This document shows positions 32,988 through 41,396 of a stretch of 64,000 nt of DNA, piece by piece; the stretch's first letter is position 1; every line of letters starts with the position of its first letter. The DNA comes from CAG-411 sp963643465. GTDB taxonomy: Bacteria > Bacillota > Clostridia > Lachnospirales > Lachnospiraceae. The notes below the pieces were generated by a model. The model saw only the letters and a list, made by a program, of their open reading frames with translations, was not told the origin of the DNA and ran no database searches. The position numbers were made by a program, and so were the translations under genes. The stretch covers positions 1-64,000 of the forward strand of contig CAVIJT010000014.1 of assembly GCA_963643465.1 (NCBI GenBank), read 5' to 3'.

Positions 32988-34013
32988 ATGAGAATGAAAA
33001 GAGTGTTAGCAACAGGTTTAGTAGGAATTATGAGTGTCGCAGCTTTAGGTGGCTGTGGTTCTAAGGACAGCAAGGATGCTTCTAAGAGCGATAGTGTAAA
33101 GATGCCAAGCGATCCATATGAGATCGTAGAGTTAGCATCTGAGAGAACAACTGCACTTGACAGTTATGAGATGAACGGTTCATTTAACTTTGCAATGGAT
33201 GCAATGGGAAGTGCAGTAGAAGCAAAAGCTGATTTTAGTGCAATTTATTTCAAAGATCCAATGCAGATGAAGATGGATGTAGATGTAGCAGCAACTTCTG
33301 ATGGAGAGACAGAAGATGTTAATGTAGAACTTTATTTTATGAATGAAGAAGACACATATGTAATCTATGCAGGGTTAGAAGAAGATGGTGCGTATACATG
33401 GACAAAGACATCTTTAGATCCTGAAGATGAGTCTCAGAAGCAGGTAATTGAGGCATTAGATAGTCTTGGTAGTGGAAGCTCTGAAGAGGCATCTATGGAA
33501 GCATACAAGGATTGTTTCTCTTTAGATAAAGATAATGATACAGATGATGCAACAGCAATATTGTTTACTTTAACAGCACAAGAGATGTTAGAGGCATATA
33601 ATCAGTCAGCAGATGTATTAAAAGATGCTGGTATGAGTACAGCAGATTTAGAGAGTTCATTATCTGCATATGGTCTTACAACAGACAGCCTTTTTTCAGG
33701 AATGGGAGATATCACTGCTAACATGACAGTGGATAAAGATCAGGTTTACTTAAAGTCAATGAGCATGGATTTGGCTACACCAATTCAGAATGTAGTAGAT
33801 GTTGTTATTGATGGAATGATGGAATTATATGGTGAGTATATGGAAGATACATCTTCTCTTGATATCAAGGTTTCTGCTTGTGACTTTACATTAAACTATG
33901 ATAAGTATAACGAAGCAACAAAATTTGAAATTCCAGAGGAAGCAAAGAATGCAGAGGAAGTTTCCACTGATGAAGTGCTTGGTGAGAATGAGATAGCAGT
34001 TGAAGCTGAATAA
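32988..34013 (+). CDS. LppX/LprG-like lipoprotein, function unknown
   Basis: This 341-residue lipoprotein has a short signal peptide ending in lipobox LGGC (Cys at about residue 23), so it should be anchored outside the membrane. The mature region is very acidic (Asp/Glu-rich, many Ser/Ala/Met) and reads like the lipoproteins of unknown function common in Lachnospiraceae: ELASERTTALDSYEMNG, then YFKDPMQMKMDVDV, which is the usual signature of a DUF6612-type fold. The frame is open 41 codons upstream, but GGAAAGGGA supports the ATG at 32988. It ends at a strong terminator. Confidence 0.75.
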   Translation: MRMKRVLATGLVGIMSVAALGGCGSKDSKDASKSDSVKMPSDPYEIVELASERTTALDSYEMNGSFNFAMDAMGSAVEAKADFSAIYFKDPMQMKMDVDVAATSDGETEDVNVELYFMNEEDTYVIYAGLEEDGAYTWTKTSLDPEDESQKQVIEALDSLGSGSSEEASMEAYKDCFSLDKDNDTDDATAILFTLTAQEMLEAYNQSADVLKDAGMSTADLESSLSAYGLTTDSLFSGMGDITANMTVDKDQVYLKSMSMDLATPIQNVVDVVIDGMMELYGEYMEDTSSLDIKVSACDFTLNYDKYNEATKFEIPEEAKNAEEVSTDEVLGENEIAVEAE

Positions 34014-34048
34014 AAATATTCAAACTGTAAGTGCTAGGATGAATAAAA

Positions 34049-34085
34049 AATAGGGTTGATGCTTAGGCATCAACCCTATTTTTTT
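34049..34085. terminator. bidirectional terminator between lipoprotein gene and metK
   Basis: AATAGGGTTGATGC pairs perfectly with GCATCAACCCTATT around TTAG, with T-run to the right and A-run to the left. Confidence 0.93.
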
Positions 34086-34216
34086 GCGCTATAGGAACGT
34101 TTTCCGTCCTATCCTATAGCGCAAAAGCCCTTCGAGCAGGATGCACACGAATTGGGTAGGAAGATTGTATTACGTACCCAATTTGGCGTGGCGAAGCGAG
34201 TAGGAGTCAGCTCGCT
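34086..34216. repeat. structured intergenic stretch with three hairpins
   Basis: Three inverted repeats follow one another: TTGCGCTATAGGA against TCCTATAGCGCAA (about 34084-34124), AATTGGGTA against TACCCAATT (about 34150-34184), and AGCGAG against CTCGCT (about 34194-34215). On the minus strand this is the metK 3' untranslated region. GC content is higher than the surroundings. It looks like an intergenic repeat-type element, but no second copy is in the window. Confidence 0.45.
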
Positions 34217-35407
34217 TTATGCTAAATATTTCTTTAAATCGTCTACTTTGTTTAATGCTTCCCAAGGAAGGTTCAAATCGTTGCGGCCAAAGTGTCCGTA
34301 AGCAGCAGTTTGCTTGTAAATTGGGCGACGAAGGTCTAACATTTTGATAATTCCTGCAGGACGAAGGTCAAAGTTTTCTCTGATGATTTCAATAATCTTA
34401 TCGTCAGAAAGTTTTCCTGTTCCAAATGTATCTACCATAATAGAAGTTGGCTGTGCAACACCGATTGCATAAGATAATTGAATCTCACATTTGTCAGCAA
34501 TACCAGCAGCAACTAGATTTTTTGCAACGTATCTTGCAGCATAAGCGGCAGAACGGTCTACCTTAGTGCAGTCTTTTCCGGAGAAAGCACCACCGCCGTG
34601 GCGAGCATAACCACCGTAGGTGTCTACAATAATTTTTCTTCCAGTTAAACCACTGTCTCCATTAGGTCCTCCGATTACAAAACGTCCTGTTGGATTGATA
34701 AAGAATTTGGTGTTTTCATCAATCAATTCAGCTGGAAGGACTGTGTCAAATACATGTTTTTTAATATCTGCATGAATCTGTTCCTGAGTGACATCTGCAG
34801 CGTGTTGTGTAGACAATACAACAGCGTTTAAGTGAATTGGTTTTCCGTTTTCGTCATATTCTACAGTTACTTGCGATTTACCGTCTGGACGAAGGTAAGG
34901 TAATGTACCGTTTTTGCGAACTTCGGACAAACGTCTGGTAAGTTTGTGTGCAAGGCTGATTGGGTAAGGCATATACTCTTCTGTTTCATTGGAAGCAAAT
35001 CCAAACATCATACCTTGATCTCCAGCTCCAATTGCTTCAATTTCTGCATCGGACATGGTGTTTTCTCTTGCTTCTAATGCCTTGTCTACACCCATAGCAA
35101 TATCAGCAGACTGCTCGTCCAAAGCAACGATTACACCACAAGTGTTTGCATCGAAACCGTATAATGAGTTATCATATCCGATTTCGCGAATGGTATCACG
35201 GACAATTTTTTGAATATCTACATATCCTTGTGTGGTTACTTCGCCCATTACAAGAACAAGACCTGTAGTAACAGCAGTTTCACAAGCAACACGACTCATA
35301 GGGTCCTGCTCTAATAAAGCGTCTAACACTGCGTCTGAAATCTGATCGCAGATTTTATCAGGATGTCCTTCTGTAACAGATTCAGAAGTAAATAATAATT
35401 TTTCCAT
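34217..35407 (-). CDS. metK: S-adenosylmethionine synthetase
   Basis: MetK makes SAM from methionine and ATP. The 396-residue protein starts MEKLLFTSESVTEGHPDK, then GAGDQGMMFGFASNE, FINPTGRFVIGGPNGDSGLTGRK and GGGAFSGKDCTKVDRSAAY, all hallmark sequences. The frame runs 33 codons further upstream, through the riboswitch, but AAGGAGG directly before the ATG at 35407 and the family start settle the start. Regulation is by the SAM-I riboswitch. Confidence 0.98.
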   Translation of the reverse strand: MEKLLFTSESVTEGHPDKICDQISDAVLDALLEQDPMSRVACETAVTTGLVLVMGEVTTQGYVDIQKIVRDTIREIGYDNSLYGFDANTCGVIVALDEQSADIAMGVDKALEARENTMSDAEIEAIGAGDQGMMFGFASNETEEYMPYPISLAHKLTRRLSEVRKNGTLPYLRPDGKSQVTVEYDENGKPIHLNAVVLSTQHAADVTQEQIHADIKKHVFDTVLPAELIDENTKFFINPTGRFVIGGPNGDSGLTGRKIIVDTYGGYARHGGGAFSGKDCTKVDRSAAYAARYVAKNLVAAGIADKCEIQLSYAIGVAQPTSIMVDTFGTGKLSDDKIIEIIRENFDLRPAGIIKMLDLRRPIYKQTAAYGHFGRNDLNLPWEALNKVDDLKKYLA

Positions 35408-35422
35408 AAAAAACCTCCTTGT

Positions 35423-35456
35423 AAAAAAAAAGCCCATCATAAGATGGACTTGAAAA
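35423..35456 (-). terminator. riboswitch-controlled terminator of metK
   Basis: On the minus strand AAGTCCATC pairs with GATGGGCTT (G-U included), followed by a run of nine T. It lies between the SAM aptamer and the metK ribosome binding site. Confidence 0.9.
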
Positions 35457-35472
35457 TCATAGGTATCAAATC

Positions 35473-35581
35473 CTCTTATTGTTCGATTACTCGCTAAGAT
35501 TGGCACCTTCCAAGACTAAAGCCTATTGGGGTTGCCGGGTTTCACAGAGCCTTCACTCTCCACCTCTCTGAATAAGAGATT
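35473..35581 (-). promoter_or_regulatory. SAM-I riboswitch (S-box)
   Basis: Reading the minus strand: CTCTTATT (P1) then AGAGAGGTGGAG, GGCTCTGTGAAACCCGGCAACC, GGTGCCAATCTTAGCGAG and AATAAGAG closing P1. This order and these conserved strings are the S-box consensus. SAM binding would favour the terminator. Confidence 0.97.
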
Positions 35582-35610
35582 ATTATCTACATTATTTGGT
35601 TGTTAAAAAT

Positions 35611-35639
35611 AGCATACCTTGTTTTGTATCATAAGTCAA
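35611..35639 (-). promoter_or_regulatory. promoter of metK
   Basis: On the minus strand TTGACT (35639-35634) and TATGCT (35616-35611) are 17 bases apart, about 30 bases before the riboswitch. Confidence 0.72.
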
Positions 35640-35798
35640 GGGGGGATTTTAAGACAAGGAGTTAAGGTCGCTAAAAATGGAAAACTATGATATAATTGTC
35701 ATGAAAACACCAAGGTGTTATGGCAAAGAATGTATTGGACAGAGAAACTGTCCTTTTTTCGCTTATAGGAAGTTTATTTTAAAAGAGAGGAAAATTTG

Positions 35799-36857
35799 AT
35801 GGAAAATAAAGAAGAAAAACAGGTACACAAGAGACGGGTTCGCTATTCGGGAAAGTATCCAAAGAAGTTTGAAGAGAAATATAAGGAGCATAATCCGGAA
35901 AAATATAAAGATACAGTTGCACATGTAATTGAAAAAGGAAGTACCCCTGCGGGAATGCACATTTCTATAATGGTGCAGGAAATTTTAGATTTTTTGCAGA
36001 TTAAGCCGGGGCAGCAGGGATTAGATGCTACGTTAGGATACGGAGGACATACCTCGGCAATGCTTGAACAGCTACAGGGACAGGGGCATATTTATGGGTT
36101 GGATGTGGACCCGATTGAGTCTGCAAAGACTAGGGAGCGTTTGAATGCCAAAGGCTATGGAGAAGATATGGTGACGGTGAAGCTCATAAATTTTGCTAAT
36201 ATTGATCAAGTGGCAGAGGAAGCAGGGAAATTTGATTTTGTTTTGGCGGATTTGGGAGTTTCTTCCATGCAGATTGATAATCCGGAACGGGGATTTTCTT
36301 ATAAAATAGATGGACCGTTGGATCTTCGCATGAATCCCCAAAAAGGAAGCAGCGCGGCACAACGTTTGCTTGAAATTACAGAGGAAGAGTTTGTAGGGAT
36401 GATGATAGAGAATGCCGATGAACCATACGCTGAGGAAATTGCGAAAGTAGTATTTGGAAAGATTGCAAAGGGAGAGGCTGTGGATACAACTACAGCACTT
36501 AGAGAGTCAATTGAAGAGGCACTTTCTTTTTTACCTGAGGATAAGGAGAAGAAAGACCTTGTAAAAAAATCTTGTCAAAGAACCTTTCAAGCGTTGCGTA
36601 TTGATGTAAACAGTGAGTTTGAAGTCTTGTATGATTTTTTGGAGAAATTACCGGAGGTATTAAAACCAAATGGTCGTGTGGCGATTTTAACATTCCATTC
36701 CGGAGAGGATCGATTGGTAAAGAAAGCCTTTAAACAAGGGTTGAAACAGGGAGTGTATCAGGATATTTGTAAAGATGTAATACGTCCATCGGCGGAGGAA
36801 TGCAGGGAAAATGGTCGTGCCAGATCTACAAAAATGCGTTGGGCAATACGCAGTTAG
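35799..36857 (+). CDS. RsmH/MraW-type 16S rRNA methyltransferase with N-terminal extension
   Basis: This 352-residue SAM-dependent methyltransferase shows GLDATLGYGGHTSAML (SAM site), FVLADLGVSSMQIDNPERGFSY, DGPLDLRMNP, QRTFQALRIDVNSE and VAILTFHSGEDRLVK, which match RsmH (m4C1402 in 16S rRNA). It has an extra ~50 basic residues at the N-terminus, reads HISIMVQE where the canonical enzyme has HxPVLLxE, and is not in a cell-division cluster. It may be a second, divergent RsmH paralogue. GAGAGG precedes the ATG; a TTG one codon earlier is less likely. It is 20 bases ahead of a sensor kinase gene, in one transcript. Confidence 0.85.
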   Translation: MENKEEKQVHKRRVRYSGKYPKKFEEKYKEHNPEKYKDTVAHVIEKGSTPAGMHISIMVQEILDFLQIKPGQQGLDATLGYGGHTSAMLEQLQGQGHIYGLDVDPIESAKTRERLNAKGYGEDMVTVKLINFANIDQVAEEAGKFDFVLADLGVSSMQIDNPERGFSYKIDGPLDLRMNPQKGSSAAQRLLEITEEEFVGMMIENADEPYAEEIAKVVFGKIAKGEAVDTTTALRESIEEALSFLPEDKEKKDLVKKSCQRTFQALRIDVNSEFEVLYDFLEKLPEVLKPNGRVAILTFHSGEDRLVKKAFKQGLKQGVYQDICKDVIRPSAEECRENGRARSTKMRWAIRS

Positions 36858-36877
36858 AAAAGAAACAGGAGGTTGCC

Positions 36878-38512
36878 ATGCGAATTCGGAAAAAATTGTT
36901 ATGTTCCTTTCTTATTATTACATTATTGCCATGTACGCTTTTATTTGGAACTTGTAAAATGATTTATCAGTTTCAAATGCAATCTGTAATGGAATTGGAT
37001 AGTGATATGATTAGTGTTACAAAGGTAGTTTCCAATCCTATCCAATTTATGAGTAATATGACCCAAGAAGTATTTGAAACGGTGAGAGAGATGTCGGAGG
37101 CTCATGCAGAACAATTGCTGGATGAGGATATGGTTTGGCAATATAACAATGAATTGAGTAAGCGTTTTTCTTTTTTGTTAGTAAAAAAGGGGGATGTGTA
37201 TGCCTATGTGGGAAATGAGCAGGAGTTTCAGCAGATTGTAAGCCGAATACCAAACAGTAATCAGATGAAAAGTATGTCAGAGGATGGGGTGTATGTGGGC
37301 GGTGAAAATTCCTTCCTTATAAAAGCTCATGAGTTTCGTTTTTCGGACGGAACAAGTGGTGTTGTATATGTAGTCACAATGGTTAGCGGATGGATGCCTG
37401 CCATTAAGGCAATTTTTGCACAGTTTGTCATTTCTTTTTTGCTGATTATACTTTTTACTGCGGCAATTTTAATACTATGGATTTATCGAGGCATTGTTCG
37501 TCCATTACAGGTACTTCGAAAAGCCACTCATCGGATGCAGGAGGGAGATTGGGATTTTTCTATTCAAACAAAAAGCAAGGATGAGATAGGAATGCTTTGT
37601 CAGGATTTCGAAGAGATGCGTATTCATCTGAAAGAATCCAATGAGATGCGATTAAAGTATGAGGAAGAAATGCGTGAGTTAGTCAGTAATATTTCACATG
37701 ATTTAAAGACTCCTCTGACTGCTATTGAAGGGTATTCGGAAGGTTTGTTAGACGGTGTGGCAAAAAGTTTGGAAAAACAGGAGAAGTATATCCGTATTAT
37801 TCACACAAAGGCCAGAGAAATGGCTAAGTTGGTAGATGAACTTTCGGAAAGTTCCAAAATAGAAAATGGAATTGTTCCTTATAATTTTCAGCACGTAAAT
37901 GTGGGAAAATATTTTGATGATTGTGTGGAGGATTTGAAAATTGATTTGAATGTGCAGGGAATTAAATTGAATTATGAAAATGAAGTTCCAGCGGAGGTTC
38001 GTGTAGAGATGGACCCGGAACAGATTCGAAGAGTTATTAATAATGTAGTGGGAAATTCTGTAAAATATTTTCAGAAGGACAATTCTTCCATCGGTATTCG
38101 ACTACAGGATGAAGAACTTATGCCGAAAAATATTGATTATGAGCAGGAAGAAAAAGAGGAAAAATCAAAACAAAAGGTTTCCGCAAAAGATGGAAAAGAG
38201 CAGGAGAGTCATGCGGTGTCCCAGATGATTCGAGTGGAAATTTGGGATAATGGACAAGGAATTTCAGAGGAGGCTCTACCTCACATTTTTGATCGTTTTT
38301 ATCGGGCGGATGAATCCAGACATTCCAGCACTGGAGGAAGTGGACTTGGTCTTGCCATTGCCCGAAAGATTATCAATGACCATGGTGGAAGAATTTGGGC
38401 AACCAGTAAGGAAGGAGAAGGTACCCATATTTTCTTTACTTTGTGTAAGGAGAAAAAAGAAATGGAACAGGTACATGTTAGCGGATTGCTTGGGGGACGG
38501 CGATTTTTCTAA
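36878..38512 (+). CDS. membrane sensor histidine kinase
   Basis: This 544-residue kinase has a membrane segment near residues 7-27, an extracytoplasmic sensor region (~28-175), a second membrane segment (~185-207), a HAMP linker, HisKA with NISHDLKTPLTAIEGYSEG (phospho-His), and HATPase motifs NNVVGNSVKYF, DNGQGIS and GGSGLGLAIARKI. A charged insert rich in Lys/Glu/Gln (~420-450) interrupts the ATPase domain. Its frame runs open upstream into rsmH-like, but CAGGAGG marks the ATG at 36878. It pairs with the response regulator encoded 37 bases on. Confidence 0.93.
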   Translation: MRIRKKLLCSFLIITLLPCTLLFGTCKMIYQFQMQSVMELDSDMISVTKVVSNPIQFMSNMTQEVFETVREMSEAHAEQLLDEDMVWQYNNELSKRFSFLLVKKGDVYAYVGNEQEFQQIVSRIPNSNQMKSMSEDGVYVGGENSFLIKAHEFRFSDGTSGVVYVVTMVSGWMPAIKAIFAQFVISFLLIILFTAAILILWIYRGIVRPLQVLRKATHRMQEGDWDFSIQTKSKDEIGMLCQDFEEMRIHLKESNEMRLKYEEEMRELVSNISHDLKTPLTAIEGYSEGLLDGVAKSLEKQEKYIRIIHTKAREMAKLVDELSESSKIENGIVPYNFQHVNVGKYFDDCVEDLKIDLNVQGIKLNYENEVPAEVRVEMDPEQIRRVINNVVGNSVKYFQKDNSSIGIRLQDEELMPKNIDYEQEEKEEKSKQKVSAKDGKEQESHAVSQMIRVEIWDNGQGISEEALPHIFDRFYRADESRHSSTGGSGLGLAIARKIINDHGGRIWATSKEGEGTHIFFTLCKEKKEMEQVHVSGLLGGRRFF

Positions 38513-38549
38513 TCGATAAGTTCCCATAGTTTCAAAAGGAGATGAGCAG

Positions 38550-39239
38550 ATGAGTAAAATACTGATTATTGAGGATGAGGCAGATATTGCAGAACTTGAG
38601 AAAGATTATTTGGAAATCAACGGATTTGAAGTGGAGATAGAAAACAAAGGTGATACTGGGCTTGCAAGGGCAAAACAGGGGCGGTTTGATTTAATTATTT
38701 TGGACTTAATGCTGCCTAATGTGGATGGGTTTGAGATTTGCAAGGAAATTCGAAAGAGTCAGAATATTCCGGTTATTATGGTGTCAGCAAAGAAAGAGGA
38801 TATTGATAAAATCCGAGGATTAGGTCTTGGGGCGGACGATTATATGACAAAACCTTTTAGTCCAAGTGAGTTGGTAGCCAGAGTGAAAGCCCATTTGGCA
38901 CGTTATGAACGACTGATTGGCAGCGGAATGCCAGACAGCGATGTAATAGAAATCCGGGGAATTAAAATTAATAAGACGGACCGTCGGGTATATGTAAATG
39001 AGGATGAAAAGGTATTTACCAGTAAGGAATATGACTTGTTGGTATTTTTAGCAGAGCATCCAAACCATGTGTACAGCAAAGAGGAACTGTTTAAGGAGAT
39101 TTGGGGAATGGAATCTTTGGGGGATATTGCAACCGTAACGGTACATATTAAAAAGATTCGGGAAAAAATAGAAATTAATACTTCAAAACCGCAGTATATT
39201 GAGACAATATGGGGGGTTGGATATCGGTTTAAGGTGTAA
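38550..39239 (+). CDS. OmpR/PhoB-family response regulator
   Basis: This 229-residue regulator has a receiver domain (~1-118) with acidic pocket IIEDEAD, phospho-acceptor Asp in LDLMLPNVDG and Lys in MTKPF, and a C-terminal winged helix (~130-229) with RRVYVNEDEKVFTSKEYDLL and TVHIKKIREKIE...WGVGYRF. It is the cognate partner of the upstream kinase. AAAAGGAGATG precedes the ATG. Target genes are not known. Confidence 0.95.
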   Translation: MSKILIIEDEADIAELEKDYLEINGFEVEIENKGDTGLARAKQGRFDLIILDLMLPNVDGFEICKEIRKSQNIPVIMVSAKKEDIDKIRGLGLGADDYMTKPFSPSELVARVKAHLARYERLIGSGMPDSDVIEIRGIKINKTDRRVYVNEDEKVFTSKEYDLLVFLAEHPNHVYSKEELFKEIWGMESLGDIATVTVHIKKIREKIEINTSKPQYIETIWGVGYRFKV

Positions 39240-39290
39240 AGTAAGACAAAAAGTCTTGTAAATTGCATAAACACTAAGAAAAAATTATTT

Positions 39291-39316
39291 TGGTGGTCAA
39301 ATGACCACCATTTTTT
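39291..39316 (+). terminator. terminator of two-component operon
   Basis: TGGTGGTC pairs perfectly with GACCACCA, followed by six T. Confidence 0.9.
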
Positions 39317-39745
39317 AGTTAATAAGAAAGTTGTTCACAAGTATCTGGGATTTACGTTTTTGAAAAGTGGAGGGGGATGGAGAGTAAAACGGACCACTGG
39401 AAAGAAATTGAAACATAAAAATTTTATGCCAGGATGAAGATGTTTAATTAGCATTAGAAATTTCCCTTTGGTTTATCCGCATTTTTCTTGCAAAAAATGT
39501 ATCGTTATGAGGTGTGTGAATGTAAAAAAACACTTGTATTTTAGCAGGATATTTAAAAGAAATACTATAAAGTGTAAAAATTCAGAAATTGATTTTGGTT
39601 ATATTTATAAGGAATATAAAAAGATTTTTTTTAATAAAGACAAAACAAATAAAAAATTTAGAAATAAATAAAAATATTTTAGGAATTATTAATTAGAATA
39701 AAAAATTGCAGAAAATTCGACAAAATATGACAAAAAGAGAAAATC
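39317..39745. other. AT-rich intergenic region, nothing recognised
   Basis: Very AT-rich spacer. A 67-codon frame (39468-39671) begins with TTG and has no ribosome binding site, so it is not called. No repeat or structured element stands out. Confidence 0.5.
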
Positions 39746-39805
39746 TTGATAAAAATATTTGAGAAATGTAAAATTTGTATATACAAAGGACTGAATTGTA
39801 TACAA
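39746..39805 (+). promoter_or_regulatory. promoter with two palindromic operators before SpoIID-like gene
   Basis: TTGATA (39746-39751) and TAAAAT (39769-39774) are 17 bases apart. Directly after lie TTGTATATACAA (39775-39786) and TTGTATACAA (39796-39805), two perfect palindromes whose centres are 20 bases apart. They would cover the transcription start. The regulator is not identifiable. Confidence 0.6.
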
Positions 39806-39954
39806 AAAATATGAAAAGGAGGAATGGTTCAAAAATTAGTCCTTATTAAAAGAGAAAACAAGAAAAGGGGAGAGTGAAAGGAAAATAAGTTTTAAACTGA
39901 TGCTAGCGGAGATTTTAAAGAGGAAAGAAAATAATAAACGGAAGGATATATAAT

Positions 39955-41376
39955 ATGAAATTGAAAAAAATAATAAGTATTATAATGATGGCAATTATAC
40001 TTGTCTCAGGGAGTGGCAGTATTCAAGAAATTGAAAAAATTAATGCTGAAACTGTTGATGATGTAATTATCAGTGAAGAACCGACAATTGATGCTATACA
40101 TTTAATTAGTCAGTTAATTGCAGCAGAAGATAGTCATGATTGGAGTAAATATGTATCGTTATGGTGTACTGAAGAAGCCGAGATATATGAATGTTTATTT
40201 CAAGATAAAGATTTTGTTGAAGCTAGAGAAGGTGTTTTAAATGTAGAGACAGCAAAAGTAATGTATTGTGAAAAAGTAATAGATGAAAAAGAAGTTTTTT
40301 TGGAGGATTATGCAGAATATGATAATGTAGAGGCGTACTTAGTTGGAATAGAGTATTCGGTTGCTCATGTAACGGAACATTTCTATAATGGAATAAATTA
40401 CAGATATATTTATACTGGAAAAGAGAATGGGCAATATAAGATTTTAGGATGTACAGAAGCAACAGTAAATGAATTGGAAAAATTGAGTGATAATAATACA
40501 GAAGGTACATTGGTATATGAGGATAAGAATTATTCAAATAATAATGCACAAGATGCACTATCTATTCGATTGGACAGGATTAAAAAGGGGTATATTGAAG
40601 ATGGTGATGGTAAAGTGGTTGAGAAACTTGGGGATGAAGAGCGTGAAATAGACTTGGTGGGGATGATGCCAATAAAGTATTATAGTGAGTTGCAGTATTG
40701 TGACCCAATACAATATAATAGAATGACTTATATTTCAAGAAATGGTTTATGTGAAAATACTGGTTTTGTACAAAAAATGGGATATAGGGGGTGCCATAGT
40801 GCTACAACATCATGCAATTGTTATGATAGAAGCACTGTAAAGGTATTGATGACTAGAACAAATAATAAAGTAAAAGAGGTAACAATGAAAAAATATCTCA
40901 AACGTGTTCTAAATAGTGAAATGGTAGTAAGCACTACAAAGGATGCAGCACTAAAAGCGGTTATGGTATGTATACATGAATATGTATATTGGAATCAAGT
41001 TTATTATGCTAAATATCCAGATGCAGGATATGATGTAAAAGATAACGCTTCGGATCAGGCATATTACGAAGATAAATGGGCTGATGAAACTAAAACACCT
41101 CAAAGTGCTAAAGAAAAAATTGAAGATATTTATGAAGCCGTAGGTGAAGTGCATATGCATACAGGAAGTCATTATTCTGTATTTGAATCTGGTTATGTTT
41201 TAAATTCAGAATGGGATCAGGATTCATATGGTACGTTATACCAAGAAGGTGCAGCGAAAATGGCTAAAAACGGGAAAACTTATAAACAAATATTGCATCA
41301 TTATTATGATAATACAAAGCAGATGGGGATAAAAAATATTGGTGAGATTGCATTTAAAACATTTACAAACCCATGA
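39955..41376 (+). CDS. exported protein with SpoIID-like domain
   Basis: This 473-residue protein has a signal peptide or anchor (residues ~8-24). Residues ~30-210 form an unassigned acidic domain. From ~285 it resembles SpoIID/LytB: VKVLMTRTNNKVKEVTMKKYLKRVLNSEM, with the Glu of the EM pair in the catalytic position, then AALKAVMV, and the end YQEGAAKMAKNGKTYKQILHHYYDNTK, which corresponds to the usual SQ.GA..mA..G.sY.eIL.hYY. SpoIID is a lytic transglycosylase acting on denuded glycan in forespore engulfment; relatives occur outside sporulation. Identity is by motif only. It is in one operon with the lipoprotein 20 bases downstream. Confidence 0.65.
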   Translation: MKLKKIISIIMMAIILVSGSGSIQEIEKINAETVDDVIISEEPTIDAIHLISQLIAAEDSHDWSKYVSLWCTEEAEIYECLFQDKDFVEAREGVLNVETAKVMYCEKVIDEKEVFLEDYAEYDNVEAYLVGIEYSVAHVTEHFYNGINYRYIYTGKENGQYKILGCTEATVNELEKLSDNNTEGTLVYEDKNYSNNNAQDALSIRLDRIKKGYIEDGDGKVVEKLGDEEREIDLVGMMPIKYYSELQYCDPIQYNRMTYISRNGLCENTGFVQKMGYRGCHSATTSCNCYDRSTVKVLMTRTNNKVKEVTMKKYLKRVLNSEMVVSTTKDAALKAVMVCIHEYVYWNQVYYAKYPDAGYDVKDNASDQAYYEDKWADETKTPQSAKEKIEDIYEAVGEVHMHTGSHYSVFESGYVLNSEWDQDSYGTLYQEGAAKMAKNGKTYKQILHHYYDNTKQMGIKNIGEIAFKTFTNP

Positions 41377-41396
41377 TAATAGCTGAGGAGGAAAAA

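Noticed and set aside
39468..39671. 67-codon frame after the two-component terminator
   Set aside because: Begins with TTG, no ribosome binding site, Lys/Asn/Phe-rich as expected from AT-rich noncoding DNA.
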